Source: Akanthomyces muscarius
Taxonomy: Eukaryota > Ascomycota > Sordariomycetes > Hypocreales > Cordycipitaceae
Direction: 5' to 3'
Length of the DNA: 64,000 bases
NCBI RefSeq assembly: GCF_028009165.1
Contig: NC_079242.1
Location: forward strand, 2,728,001 to 2,792,000
The notes beneath the pieces are model-generated. The model worked only from the letters and a program-made list of their open reading frames with translations. It was not told the DNA's origin and searched no databases. Below, piece after piece: positions 10,278 to 20,266 of this stretch. Every line of letters starts with the position of its first letter. Positions within the stretch are counted from its first letter, which is position 1. The position numbers and the translations under genes are program-made.

Positions 10278-13200
10278 ATGGACGGCCACACTAGCCCCAG
10301 GCCACCCTCTGGCCTCACATCTCCCAGTCTTCGATCCCGCGCGCATAGTATTTCGAGCGATCGACCGTCTACTGCCAACATCCATAGCCTCGCTACACCA
10401 CCAGCCACGGTATCCCCGGAACCCGCCTTCATCGCCGCTTCTGCAGCTGCTCAAATAGTCACGAATGATCACGACAGTCACGCAGACGCTTGGTATGACC
10501 AAAATGGTATCGAGCCCTCTGATTCGCCCGTCTATGTTTCGGACGGAGCTCTGGAACTGGTAAATGGTTTCCTAGACCAGCTCCTTTTCAACTTTTTGCA
10601 AGTTTCCAGATCAACAAACCTGTCTACACTCCGCCCAGCTGTTACAGAAATTCTGAAGCCCAAACTCGCCCGGGATACAATCGCCAACGCAGACGAGGAG
10701 CTGCGTGAGTATCTCGGCGGTGCTGATGAGGAGGACTACGTCCAGCCGCAGGGCTCCACCCCTCGTGGGTGGGATGTAGAGCTGGTATGGAAGCGTACAC
10801 GACTTCGTTGCATGGTTTACTCGTCCCTCGGCGATATGGAAGAGGAAGACGAAGACATGTATATGGAGCAAGAAGATCTCGAGGTTGGAGTCGACGAGCA
10901 AATTTCCGACGTCATCTCGCCAGCCGTTGCGATTTTCCTCACATCTGTTATTGAATACATGGGCGAGCTTACTTTGACGGTAGCTGGCCAAGCGGCCTAT
11001 CACCGCGTGCGCTCTGATATCGAAAAGGGCCTCAAGGATGGCAGCAGACAACCTGGCGACATGGCTGACCAGATCATCGTCGGAGAGGCCGACATCGAGC
11101 GCGTGGCTTTGGACAGAACCCTGGGCCGTCTTTGGCGTGGCTGGAAGAAGCGACTTCGAAGCCCCATCAACGACACCATCCCTCGCCCATTTTCCCACAT
11201 TTCCTCGGGGCACTCTCGGCACGGCAGTCTGAATCGCGACTTTGTGTCACCAAAGTCGCCCACTGTGGACGAGAATGATGAGGCCACTGGAGCGCAAGAG
11301 CCCGCAGAGGAGACAATTGTGGAAGACGTACACCCAACCGATATCCCGCTACCTATAGGAGATCGAGACGTCGACGAAATCGAAGTTCCTGGTCTTGCCA
11401 GCTACTCCGACGAAGAGTCTGAGGCTGACGACGAGGACTTCGTGCCCACAAGGCCCAAGAGCTTCTACGCCAAGTTCCCCGACCTTTTGGAGCTGGCGGC
11501 AGCTGGACAGGGGCTTGATCTCGGTGGCGGTACTCTCAAACCCCGTCAAAGATCCAACTCTATGCCGAATGCTACCCGGCTACGCTTCTTCTCTGGCCAG
11601 ATACCTGAAGAGGCCGTGACAACGCAAGAACCCGGCTCTGACAAGGCTGCGACTAAGGGAAGCGATGCTGAACCCAACGAGGAGCTCGCTTCCGACCTGA
11701 GTAATGACGATGAGCCTTTAACGGATCGGACCCGAGGCGCAGTACCAACAGGACTTGGCTTGACTACACCCAAGACTAGGATCAGGAAGAAGGCCAGTAA
11801 GGCTTCTGTTGCTGATGATTCTGCTTGGGACTCTGACGGATCTGAAGAGGTCGCCACATTCGAAAAAGCCGAGGTTGTCACCTCATCTAGAGTGTCCGTC
11901 GACAGCAGCCCATCCTCATCTTCGGGCGAGTCAGCGAAGAAAGGCCATAAGCGGAGCACGTCCAGCATGCACTCTGCTCGGATTATCGATGTTCAAGCTC
12001 CAAGAAGCCCGGTATCACTGGATACCGCTCACCGCCGTTCTCTGAACCTTTCTAGTGCCACTGCTCTTGCTGGTGCCGCGGTTGCAGCTGGCACTGCCGG
12101 AGCTATTCTGGCTACCAAGTCTAACTCGGACTCTGCCCCGGTCGATAAGAACATCTCGGCCGCATCCGTATCAGCTGCACGAGGTCAGTTTGACCGTGCG
12201 AAGCCCACTGTTGGAAATGCAGCTACTATTTCCGAGTCCGAGTCCGAGGAGTCGGATTATCACAGCGCCCACGGGAAAGACAGTATGGAAGCCACTGCTC
12301 CTGCAGCTGCTCGCGAAAGCGAGGAGACTCGGGGCAAGACGAACCCCAAGTTTCCAATGATGCTTGATGTTGAAAAGGCCACCAGAAACGCACTCGGCAA
12401 TCGCGAGCCTCTTTCACCTAGACTCGTCAACACCTCCTATGACGGCAAGCCTTCGCCCAATCCGGCACTGGTTCCGGAGACTAGAACGCCTGGCCACTCG
12501 CCTAGCCCTAGACATCTACATGGATTCAGGGACAACAAGGCGCCTAACTCGCTGGAAGAACTTCGCATCGAGGAAGAAGAAGAGTACCCAACCGCCCTGC
12601 ACTCGATCGCCCCCCCGCGAGCCATACACACTTCTGGCTCGTCTGCCTCCTCGGTGACAGGAAAAATGAAGGTGGTCCGGTCATCCGAGGACAACTCTTC
12701 CACAAGCCGCTCCGAGAGTGTTGCGCGTAACTTCGAAGAGCTCATCCAGAGCAATCAAACCATTACATATACGCTGACTCCGGAAAGCATGCGCCACGCC
12801 GATGCTTCCAAGCGCTCACTTGACAGCCCAGTAGTGACAAAGTTTCCGCGCAGAAGCGAAGATTCGCGTTCGCCAAACCCGTCACAACAATCGCCAACAG
12901 TGAGTGTTTCACCATCTACATTCCGTGGTCAGGGCGTCGACAACCCGACCATCGTAGAGAAGAAGCCGTCTGGCCCTGTTCCTCGGGCCCCGACCGGCAT
13001 TGCTGTAACCACCGGCAGGATGGGCGGACCACAGGCAAGAGATGCACGGGTACCGAGCGAGACCACATCCGACTTTGCGCAGTTTATCAAGTCAACTGGC
13101 CCACCTCCCGAAAACAAACAGGCGCCTGTGCGCCAATCAAGCGACAAGGCAGGACTTTCTGGGCCCGTACCACGAGCACCCGACTCCGCGCGCCGGGCCT

Positions 13201-14180
13201 CAACGATAAGCAACAAGGGGCGCTTCCAGCCGCGTGATGCCGCCATCACGAGCAAAAATGATACCCGCGACCTCATCGACTTCATCCGCCAAGGCCCGCC
13301 CATTGCAGCCAGCAACCACCGTATTCCCCGCCATGTTGCCCCTTTCCGGACAACCATGGACTCGGATCAGCTGGCTGGTGCTCCCGGTGGTAGAGCTGTG
13401 GATGCGAGCATCCCAGACCTTCGCTACAGCCAAGCTTCTACAAATGTCACGGATCACTCGGTGCAATCCTCCATGAACTCGAACTCGGCTCTTCTCAAGG
13501 GAAGAGTTGGCAACAGCAAGGTCGCCAACATGTTTGGCGAGGACGACATGCCTATGCCGCAGCGCAAAACACGTCGTGTCCGTGATCCTTATGCCATCGA
13601 TTTGAGCGATGAGGAAGAAGAAGAGGAGGAGGTGATGCCAGCAGCCAGAGCACCACCTGCGAAGCCCAAGAGGGAAGAGAGCCTGGCAGAATTTTTGCGC
13701 AATTACGACCCGCCACCGGAGCCAGCTGCCACTATCCACAAGGTGCCCAAGAAGAAGGCTAGCGCCCCAAGCCTGATCGGCCGCTTCACTCGTAACAACA
13801 CCGCCAAGGACACGGCGTCGATTGCGTCGGTAGAGGGCCGTTCTCTCAGCAGTCGCGCCAGCAATCGCGGTCACATTCCCATCCAGATCAGTATGCCGGT
13901 CGGCTACGACAAGTATGGGTCTATTGAGCCACAGTCAGCTGGGCGTCCACGCATCTCGTCCGTCTCTGGGCCGTCTGGCCGCGTGCCTATGAAGAAGTTT
14001 GAGCCTCGAGAACCGGCCGCGGGAACGTACAGTAGCGAGACGTCTGACCTAGCTGCTTTCCTGCGAAGTTCTGGTCCTCCGGGCGGCAGCACGGCGCCGG
14101 CGGTGCAGCCCATTCGCACTGAGGAGTCGAGCAGTGGTCTGGGCAGGATGTTTGGCCGCCGCAAGAGGACGCCGGCATAA
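10278..14180 (+). CDS. Large histone-fold doublet protein with disordered tail
   Basis: Single-exon gene for 1300 residues. I do not know an established name; similar filamentous-fungal proteins are usually annotated as hypothetical. Residues 1-80 are Ser/Pro-rich. Residues about 85-147 (VSDGALELVNGFLDQLL, then PAVTEILKPKLARDTIANAD) follow the order of the H2B fold, including the ILPGELAKHAVSEG-like helix. After an acidic linker, residues about 209-290 (ISPAVAIFLTSVIEYMGEL, VAGQAA, then IIVGEADIERVAL) follow the H2A fold, with an insertion before the last helix. The remaining 1000 residues are disordered, with acidic runs, an Ala-rich segment near 591-613, SGPVPRAP twice, and four copies of an S-D-L-x-x-F-[IL]-R-x-x-G-P-P motif at about 928, 992, 1134 and 1253. 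The tail ends in basic GRRKRTPA. The nuclear role is inference from the folds. Confidence 0.85.
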   Translation: MDGHTSPRPPSGLTSPSLRSRAHSISSDRPSTANIHSLATPPATVSPEPAFIAASAAAQIVTNDHDSHADAWYDQNGIEPSDSPVYVSDGALELVNGFLDQLLFNFLQVSRSTNLSTLRPAVTEILKPKLARDTIANADEELREYLGGADEEDYVQPQGSTPRGWDVELVWKRTRLRCMVYSSLGDMEEEDEDMYMEQEDLEVGVDEQISDVISPAVAIFLTSVIEYMGELTLTVAGQAAYHRVRSDIEKGLKDGSRQPGDMADQIIVGEADIERVALDRTLGRLWRGWKKRLRSPINDTIPRPFSHISSGHSRHGSLNRDFVSPKSPTVDENDEATGAQEPAEETIVEDVHPTDIPLPIGDRDVDEIEVPGLASYSDEESEADDEDFVPTRPKSFYAKFPDLLELAAAGQGLDLGGGTLKPRQRSNSMPNATRLRFFSGQIPEEAVTTQEPGSDKAATKGSDAEPNEELASDLSNDDEPLTDRTRGAVPTGLGLTTPKTRIRKKASKASVADDSAWDSDGSEEVATFEKAEVVTSSRVSVDSSPSSSSGESAKKGHKRSTSSMHSARIIDVQAPRSPVSLDTAHRRSLNLSSATALAGAAVAAGTAGAILATKSNSDSAPVDKNISAASVSAARGQFDRAKPTVGNAATISESESEESDYHSAHGKDSMEATAPAAARESEETRGKTNPKFPMMLDVEKATRNALGNREPLSPRLVNTSYDGKPSPNPALVPETRTPGHSPSPRHLHGFRDNKAPNSLEELRIEEEEEYPTALHSIAPPRAIHTSGSSASSVTGKMKVVRSSEDNSSTSRSESVARNFEELIQSNQTITYTLTPESMRHADASKRSLDSPVVTKFPRRSEDSRSPNPSQQSPTVSVSPSTFRGQGVDNPTIVEKKPSGPVPRAPTGIAVTTGRMGGPQARDARVPSETTSDFAQFIKSTGPPPENKQAPVRQSSDKAGLSGPVPRAPDSARRASTISNKGRFQPRDAAITSKNDTRDLIDFIRQGPPIAASNHRIPRHVAPFRTTMDSDQLAGAPGGRAVDASIPDLRYSQASTNVTDHSVQSSMNSNSALLKGRVGNSKVANMFGEDDMPMPQRKTRRVRDPYAIDLSDEEEEEEEVMPAARAPPAKPKREESLAEFLRNYDPPPEPAATIHKVPKKKASAPSLIGRFTRNNTAKDTASIASVEGRSLSSRASNRGHIPIQISMPVGYDKYGSIEPQSAGRPRISSVSGPSGRVPMKKFEPREPAAGTYSSETSDLAAFLRSSGPPGGSTAPAVQPIRTEESSSGLGRMFGRRKRTPA

Positions 14181-15195
14181 ATGACAGTGTAACTTGTTGG
14201 CATGTCGCTCGTGCGCACATGTGTATATTGGAGAGGAATATCCTTAACGTCGAATTTTACGCCAGGGCGGAGGGACGGCACATTTACTTGATCATCTAGC
14301 GTATTATATCCCTGCGATCTTTTCTTTTTGTTCATCTTTTCCCGATTCTTGTTTTATTTATTTTTGTTTCCGTTCATCTTGAGAAGAAGCGGACAGCTAC
14401 TCTCGATCGATACCATAGTATTGATGTTTATTGGTTCGTTATACTCGCTGCCTGGCTGCTGTTTTCGTTGTGTAATTACGGCCGGCCGCTTTTTTTAGTT
14501 TCTCCTCTCGGAGACATGACTTATATGACATAGATGGACTATCAAATTGAACACGAAGGAATACAAAGACGAGAACCATATTTTGCCCCTTGATGCTTAT
14601 GCTTAATCTAATTCAGCAGCTCACGATCCAGTTCCAGCAGCATCATTTGGCACGACACTTTCATAGCTCAAGAGTACCTCCATCTAGGTTTATGGTTCAT
14701 GGGTGAAAAGGCTTTTGCGCAGAAGCAATGTCATTCAGATTATCAATATATATAGCTCTCAAATAGCAATCAGAGAAATACATCAAAGGGCGTAAAGCAA
14801 ACAAGGATTAAAAAAGTTAAGAGCAACAAAGAAGCAGTCGAGCATCCATTTCTGTCCCGGCATCCTTATTTTAATCTCACTATGCCGGGGGTATTTGTAG
14901 AGAGCCAAAAAGGCGTGCAAAAGAAAAGCAAATGCGAAAAAAAAAAGCGTGTGCTCATACAAAGCGCAAAACTCCGCAAAGAAGACACCAGAGATAACAG
15001 CAACCGAGATGACCAAAATAGAAAAGCCAATTGGAAAGACAAGCAACAATTGAAACCCATACGCCGATGCTGCATTTCTCGCCCAAACCCAACCCACACA
15101 AACAACAGTCCTAGAATCACAGCACGGCCCATTCATGCTCAGCGAACAACATGGTCGGATGTTGAACACCTTGACGGCAAGTCTTTCGTTAGCAT
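14181..15195. other. Convergent 3' region between two genes
   Basis: Shared downstream region of the histone-fold gene (+) and maf1 (-). It is relatively AT-rich, with T runs (tttttatttttgtttcc near 14350) and a short atatatata tract near 14745, as expected of untranslated ends. No frame here has family features. Confidence 0.6.
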
Positions 15196-16325
15196 TCAAA
15201 TCTCCATTCTGCCAGCCACGTCTTCGCTCATAAATCTCTCTCTCGGTGTGTCCAGCATATCCACGTCGTCAAAGTCGTCGTCTTCTTCATCTTCCACATA
15301 GTCGTCGTCAGAAAACGCAACAATGTCTCCGTCTTCCCCTCGGTTCCAGTACAGGCCGTCGCCGACAGTCTCGTCGTCGTCTTCCGGCGGTATTACCAGC
15401 TCGGCGTCGCGATCACTCAGCCAGTACGTCGCACGCTTCTCGGCGCCCGCGGAACGGCTCACGCCACTGCCACTGCCGCCCAGCACGCCAATCTTGTGTC
15501 CGTGACCCCCGGCAACGCGCGTGGGCCTTAGCGATGGGCTTTGTGACGAGATGACGGGCACGACACGGACGTAAAGATACGCTACGCGTTTCAAGGCGCG
15601 GCTGAAGAAGAAATAGTGGGCAGCCCAGATGGCGCTCTCGTCCTCCTCAAAAGGGTCCGTGTCTGGGTTGTATCGGAAAATGGTGCACTCGTTGAGACGC
15701 ATCTCCTTGTCAATCAGTGCCCAGCACTGTGGGCCCCAAAAGGAGCTCGAGTCGGATCCGTATGATGAGTTGAGCGATGTCGGCTCAAATGTTGATGATG
15801 GGCGGACATTTTGTAGTATCGAATCGAGGTTGGCCATGACGCGGCGCAGATTGCGCTCGCGCTTGAAGTCGCCGGGGCGCAGGACGTGTGAGAAGTCGTA
15901 GTGCGGGTGTGAAGCATTTAGCGTAGCAATCATGTAGGCAAAGGTGCGGCGACTGGAGAGCTCGGAGAGAGGGCCGAAGGGACTCGATGTGGAAAACAGC
16001 TGCATGGATGGTGATGAAGCCAGCATGTGTTCGCGCTCAGGCGGCGAAAGGCTGGCGCCGAGCTTGACTAGAGCTTCATGTTGGGAGCTGAGGTCCTTGT
16101 CGATGTTCTTGTAAAGCTTCTTGTCGGAACCGGTGGATTTTGTCGTGTAGAGATCGCAGCCGCCGGTGACGTTGCAGTCGGGAGTGTTGAAGTTGAGAGC
16201 GCCGGTGACGGCCTCGAAGTCTTGTACAGGTAGATACTGAATGAATGGTGTTAGAATAGCGCATGCCACATGTCGCGACTTGGTTGACAAGGTCGCGCGA
16301 GGTGCGGGATGCAACATACCTTCAT
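15196..16325 (-). CDS. maf1: Maf1, repressor of RNA polymerase III
   Basis: Maf1 shuts down RNA polymerase III transcription of tRNA and 5S genes when TOR/PKA signalling falls. Two exons: a six-base first exon ATGAAG (16325-16320), an 83-base intron with donor GTATGT and acceptor TTCAG, and exon 2 from 16236 to 15196, totalling 348 residues. The joined start reads MKYLPVQDFEAVTGALNF, the family's invariant A box. The middle carries the B/C-box region (WALIDKEMRLNECTIFRYNP and AIWAAHYFFFSRALKRV, then YLYVR). The C-terminus has WLSDRDAELVIPPED followed by a long Asp/Glu tail. The Ser-rich loop after residue 75 and the Arg/Ser stretch near 180 are where phospho-sites lie in other fungi. The tiny first exon explains why the longest frame misses the true start. 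Confidence 0.96.
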
Positions 16326-18229
16326 CGCAAATCGCTTACGTGGTTGATACGGTCGGAGATGGAGCCGAAAGCGAAGCAATTTGATGCCGAAGAAGTCGTG
16401 TATGGTCGCAATCGCTACCAAATTCAGACCCCAGCCGAGATATCGGAATGGGAAAGCAGAGAGAGATTGGTTCTACAATGCGGTGAGGCGGTAGCAGGGC
16501 CGGTGAACGGATCGATCGGGCAAAGTCGCGCCCGATGAGTGAAGGAACAAAGACGTCGCGCGCAGCAAGAGCAAGTGGCGGAATCGTATCGCAGATTTGT
16601 TGCAATTGACGAATGTCAGTCGCAAGTTATCGCGATGCAGATATTGGCGATGAGAGCCGCAGCGCGGGGGGATGCAGGCCGGGCTCGTGGGATCGGTTAG
16701 GCCAGCAGGACGGTGGTAGCAGGTGGGCGCTGCGTGCGGGTGCTGTTGTCTCGTCACCGACTGACAGGGGTGTTTGCAGTAGTGTAGTGCGACAAGAAGT
16801 AGGGAGTACCGCCAGGGCAGAGAACAAGTCGTCGAAAATTGAAGCGTGAAGGCTGTGGCAGAAAGGAATGCCTGGAAAAACGAGACGACGGAAACCAGGT
16901 GTTGGGGCTTGTGAGAAGGCGTCCTGGAGCCAAAGCTAAATCGAGCGTTGCGCGACGGGCACGGGATGGGCCAGAGCCTGAGCCAGAGCCAGAGCCAGAG
17001 CCAGAGAGCCATAGCCAGACACGGCCAGGCCAGAGAGCGCAGGCGGCTCGAGCCAAGTGGGGCCCCCTTTGTGGTGTGCTGATATGCTGAGGTGCTGAGG
17101 CGGCGCATTCGGCAGCGGGGCCAAACAGGAGCATGGGCTGCTGAGAGCCAGTTTCCAGCGCATGTGTCCCATGTCACAGCGCTGTGCATCCACTGCAACA
17201 CTGCCACACGTCCACTGCGATAACAAGCCAGCAAGCCAGTCCCGTCATTCTCGTCAGCGCAAGTCTTTCCCCGCTTCCCCTCTCTCCTCATCCAGTCGAA
17301 TACGTCGCCCATTTCCGAGTCCGGCCGCCACATGCCCATCCATCTCAACGCGCCAACGACGTCGCACCAGGCTTGCCATGTGGACCGATGCCAAACTCTC
17401 GATGCACCATTGGTGCCCATGGCGAATGGCATCCTCAAATGCTGCCACGCGTGCTTGCAGCGTCATCTGTCTTGTCGTCGCGGTTTGCTGCTGTGTGTTC
17501 CACTGCCTTCGCATTGTCTTGTGTGTCGTCGCCCGGTCTCCTAGTAAACAGAGCGTAGTATTGGGAAAACCAAGCAGGATTAGTAAATCAGCGAGCCAGT
17601 ACAACATATTGTGAAGCAAAGGATTTTCTTGTCATTAGGGGCGCGGCTGCGTCCTCTGTCCCAGAGCAGTCGCATCTCGCTTTTCCCGTGCGACGCCCGT
17701 CTGTCCCTCGCCAGCAGCCTATAGACGGCCGCTGACAAGTAGATATATTCCGACAGCGGCCATCGCACGGCCAAATCTAGTTCTCTTGTATCAATAGAGT
17801 GGTTTTCCACTCTCCAAGATATATACACAAAGCTAACCGGGTCGCGCGTCCAAAGCAATCCTTTTCTATTGCCCGCGTGCCCATGTCTCCTTTGCGCCCT
17901 CTCTTCTCATCGAAGAGATGCTCAGTGCCCTGAGACTTTTGTATTCTGCGTCTTTTTGCGTCTTGTCGGGCGATGTCCCATACAACAAACCATTGCAAAC
18001 TTCAAGGGCTCTCAAACGAACCCAGCATCCTCGAGGCCTCTCATGATCGAGTCCGAGACCTGTAACGATAGTGTCAACGCCGAATCAACACCCAAAACTC
18101 CAATCTCTTGAACAAAACAAAAACACAATTTCGAGCGGGGCCTATTTTGGGCAGGCTATTTGTGCAGGCCGACTACATCAGTCTGGCCACTTCGTCCTCC
18201 ACCTGGATGGTACAGGACCAAATCAGCTG
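16326..18229. other. Intergenic stretch with a hexanucleotide repeat
   Basis: Upstream region of maf1 and downstream region of aps1. It contains a short gagcca/cagagc hexamer repeat at about 16976-17008 and several short frames on both strands. A 321-codon minus-strand frame (16473-17438) is rich in Trp, Arg and Cys and contains only the Gly-Ser repeat made by that microsatellite; I do not accept it as a gene. Confidence 0.5.
16976..17008. repeat. GAGCCA microsatellite
   Basis: About five copies of the hexamer gagcca (agagcc in the other register) in tandem between maf1 and aps1. Confidence 0.8.
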
Positions 18230-18948
18230 CTATCCTGGGCACTGACGGAGTTTGAGGCGCAAGGGAGGGTTGAATAAGGCGTCCTGCAACAGAGCATCCA
18301 AAAGACAGAAAGATTCAACAATCTTGCTAGGGACTTACCTCCATGTCTTCTAGCGAATCCTGCTGCCCTATACAGCGCAGCACATTCTTTTTGCTGCTCT
18401 CTTGCAGCTCGCCCGCGAGCAACAGTTCATCGAGAACATAGTATGCTTTGGTGAAGGAGAAGATGATGTCAAGCTCGGAAACGTTGCCATAGTACTTGTC
18501 CATCTGTTCGACGTAACGATGGATGATTTCGAGGGTAATCAGCTCGTTGTCGTCGGCATCGCAGCCCGCAATGAAGAAGAGTGAGGCATATCGACGGTAA
18601 ACAATCTTGGTATCTGATGGAATGCGTTAATGGGACTTTATTTCCATCATCTTGTCACTTGTTTGCACCTTTATATTCGAGGAAATTGCACATCCGGGTG
18701 CGTCGAGGGAGGACCAGCTGGGAGACGTCCTTGACAATCTTGGCCTTTTCCTTTGGTGACAGGGTCGTAAACCACTTGGCGAGGCGCTGTGTGAGTTAGC
18801 ATAATGACAGTGGCAGCTTCTTGATGAATTCCGCCTACCACTTTGCCCTGGCGGGAGAGGAGAATCAGATGCCTGGGAGGGGTTAGTTTTCCACCACGAC
18901 GCTCCTTTTTGTGCGGTCGGGGAGGGACGTGACGCACCGAATCGCCAT
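18230..18948 (-). CDS. aps1: AP-1 clathrin adaptor sigma subunit
   Basis: Small (sigma) subunit of the AP-1 adaptor complex, which packs cargo into clathrin vesicles at the trans-Golgi and endosomes and helps read dileucine signals. Five exons on the minus strand: 18948-18938, 18872-18839, 18786-18669, 18613-18339 and 18283-18230. They sum to 492 bases, giving 163 residues. The joined protein starts [20 protein letters not shown], then has the family's [15 protein letters not shown] core, [18 protein letters not shown], and the dileucine-pocket region [16 protein letters not shown], followed by [24 protein letters not shown] marks it as AP-1 rather than AP-2 sigma. The first exon has 11 coding bases. 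The last 17 residues depend on an acceptor (TTGCAG) that I judge likely but not certain. Confidence 0.93.
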
Positions 18949-20244
18949 GGTGTTCAACGGCACTACACCACGAGAAACGTGGACAGGACACGCCGAAATG
19001 CAACGTGCGGCGGAGGTGCAGGCGCAAAAAAAGGGATGCGGCGGGCAGGTGTTGTAGACGAAGAGGAATTGTGTCTGTTTGGCTGGCAATTTCGAATGGT
19101 TGGTGACGAGAGCTCCGCACGATGGTGAGAGCTGTCCAGAGAGTGGTGACCCCACCAAGCGTTTTAGCTGGACACGCGAGTGCTGTTGCTGCGACCGAGA
19201 CACCCACTGCCTACCTAGTTACAATGGGTGTAGGTACCCACGGAGACACAGGAGACAAGCACCGAGGAGAGCGGCAGCGCTTTGCAGCAGTGGAACAGTC
19301 GCTGTGCCGGAATACTAGGCAGATTTATCGCCGGCACAGAGCCAGCTGAAACGATACGAGAGACAATTATATCAAGAACTAATTTAAGACATCCATCATG
19401 CAACCAATCTGCGCGAACTGTGATAATGCGTTGACGGAGCGGACTTTGCTCGGCAGTTTGCTAGGTACTTCCTGCTGCGGCACGGCCTGTCCTGTTACAG
19501 TGAGCACTCGCTGTGATGCCCCGAAAACGGCACTGCGCGACCGGTGTGCCAGGCTCAATCCCAGCCATTATAAATATACAGCCGACATCAAAACGGCCAT
19601 GAAGCTCCCACAATATCTAGACTTACAAGGACACGAACAAAACCCGTCTTCTCTCCATCCTATGTTATCTCTGACCGCAACATTACATTGCATATTACAT
19701 CACCGTCGTCGGAAAGCCACCCGGGCTGCACTTCCGAGAAAGACGCCATCTCATTACTAATCAGCCTTCGACGCCTGGCGCCGGTGCTGCTGCTGCTCCC
19801 ATCATCAATTTCCTGCCCGCCCGCCCATCGGACCATCGGCGCGCTGCCGATAAGAAAGGGAAAAAACGGCCCATGGCCATGCGGACTTGACCTTTCAACG
19901 AACCCCAGATTCGCTGCTCCCCCAATTATATCTTTGCGTACTCTTCTACCTTTTTTTATCTGCCTGCCATTTACCAAAGATCTGCCTGGCGTGCTGAGCC
20001 CGCCAACCCCGCCAAAATGACAAAGCTGATCCTCTCTACCAGGCAAGTTATTAGCAGCCTGCCGCTTTTTTTCTTTTTGACTGTGAGGGGTGCGAAGGAC
20101 CCTGCATAGCTGGGCGCGGCGCCGCCCAGCCCTCAGGGAAAAAAAAAGCAAAAGAAAACAAATCGGAGAACAGCGCCGCGCAGATGATCTTCAACTACTT
20201 TTGAAAATCAAAGTCTCTAACATGCGGCGTTCTGCAGCAATGTC
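18949..20244. other. Divergent promoter region, aps1 / GCL modifier gene
   Basis: Upstream DNA for two divergent genes. A TATA-like word (cattataaatataca) lies near 19567. Several short frames exist without family features. Poly-A/T runs near 20070 and 20142 lie close to the start of the plus-strand gene. Confidence 0.5.
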
Positions 20245-20266
20245 ATGTCCGCCGGTCCTACGGTGA
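20222..20266 (+). promoter_or_regulatory. Overlapping upstream ORF before the GCL modifier gene
   Basis: An ATG at 20222 with A at -3 opens 14 codons and stops at TGA 20264-20266, overlapping the main start at 20245 in another frame. A second ATG at 20240 shares this frame. If the transcript starts upstream, this overlap would be expected to lower translation from the main ATG. The transcript start is unknown. Confidence 0.45.

Noticed and set aside
16473..17438. Minus-strand frame of 321 codons with a Gly-Ser repeat
   Set aside because: Composition is Trp/Arg/Cys/His-rich and unlike protein; the only regular part is the GAGCCA microsatellite.
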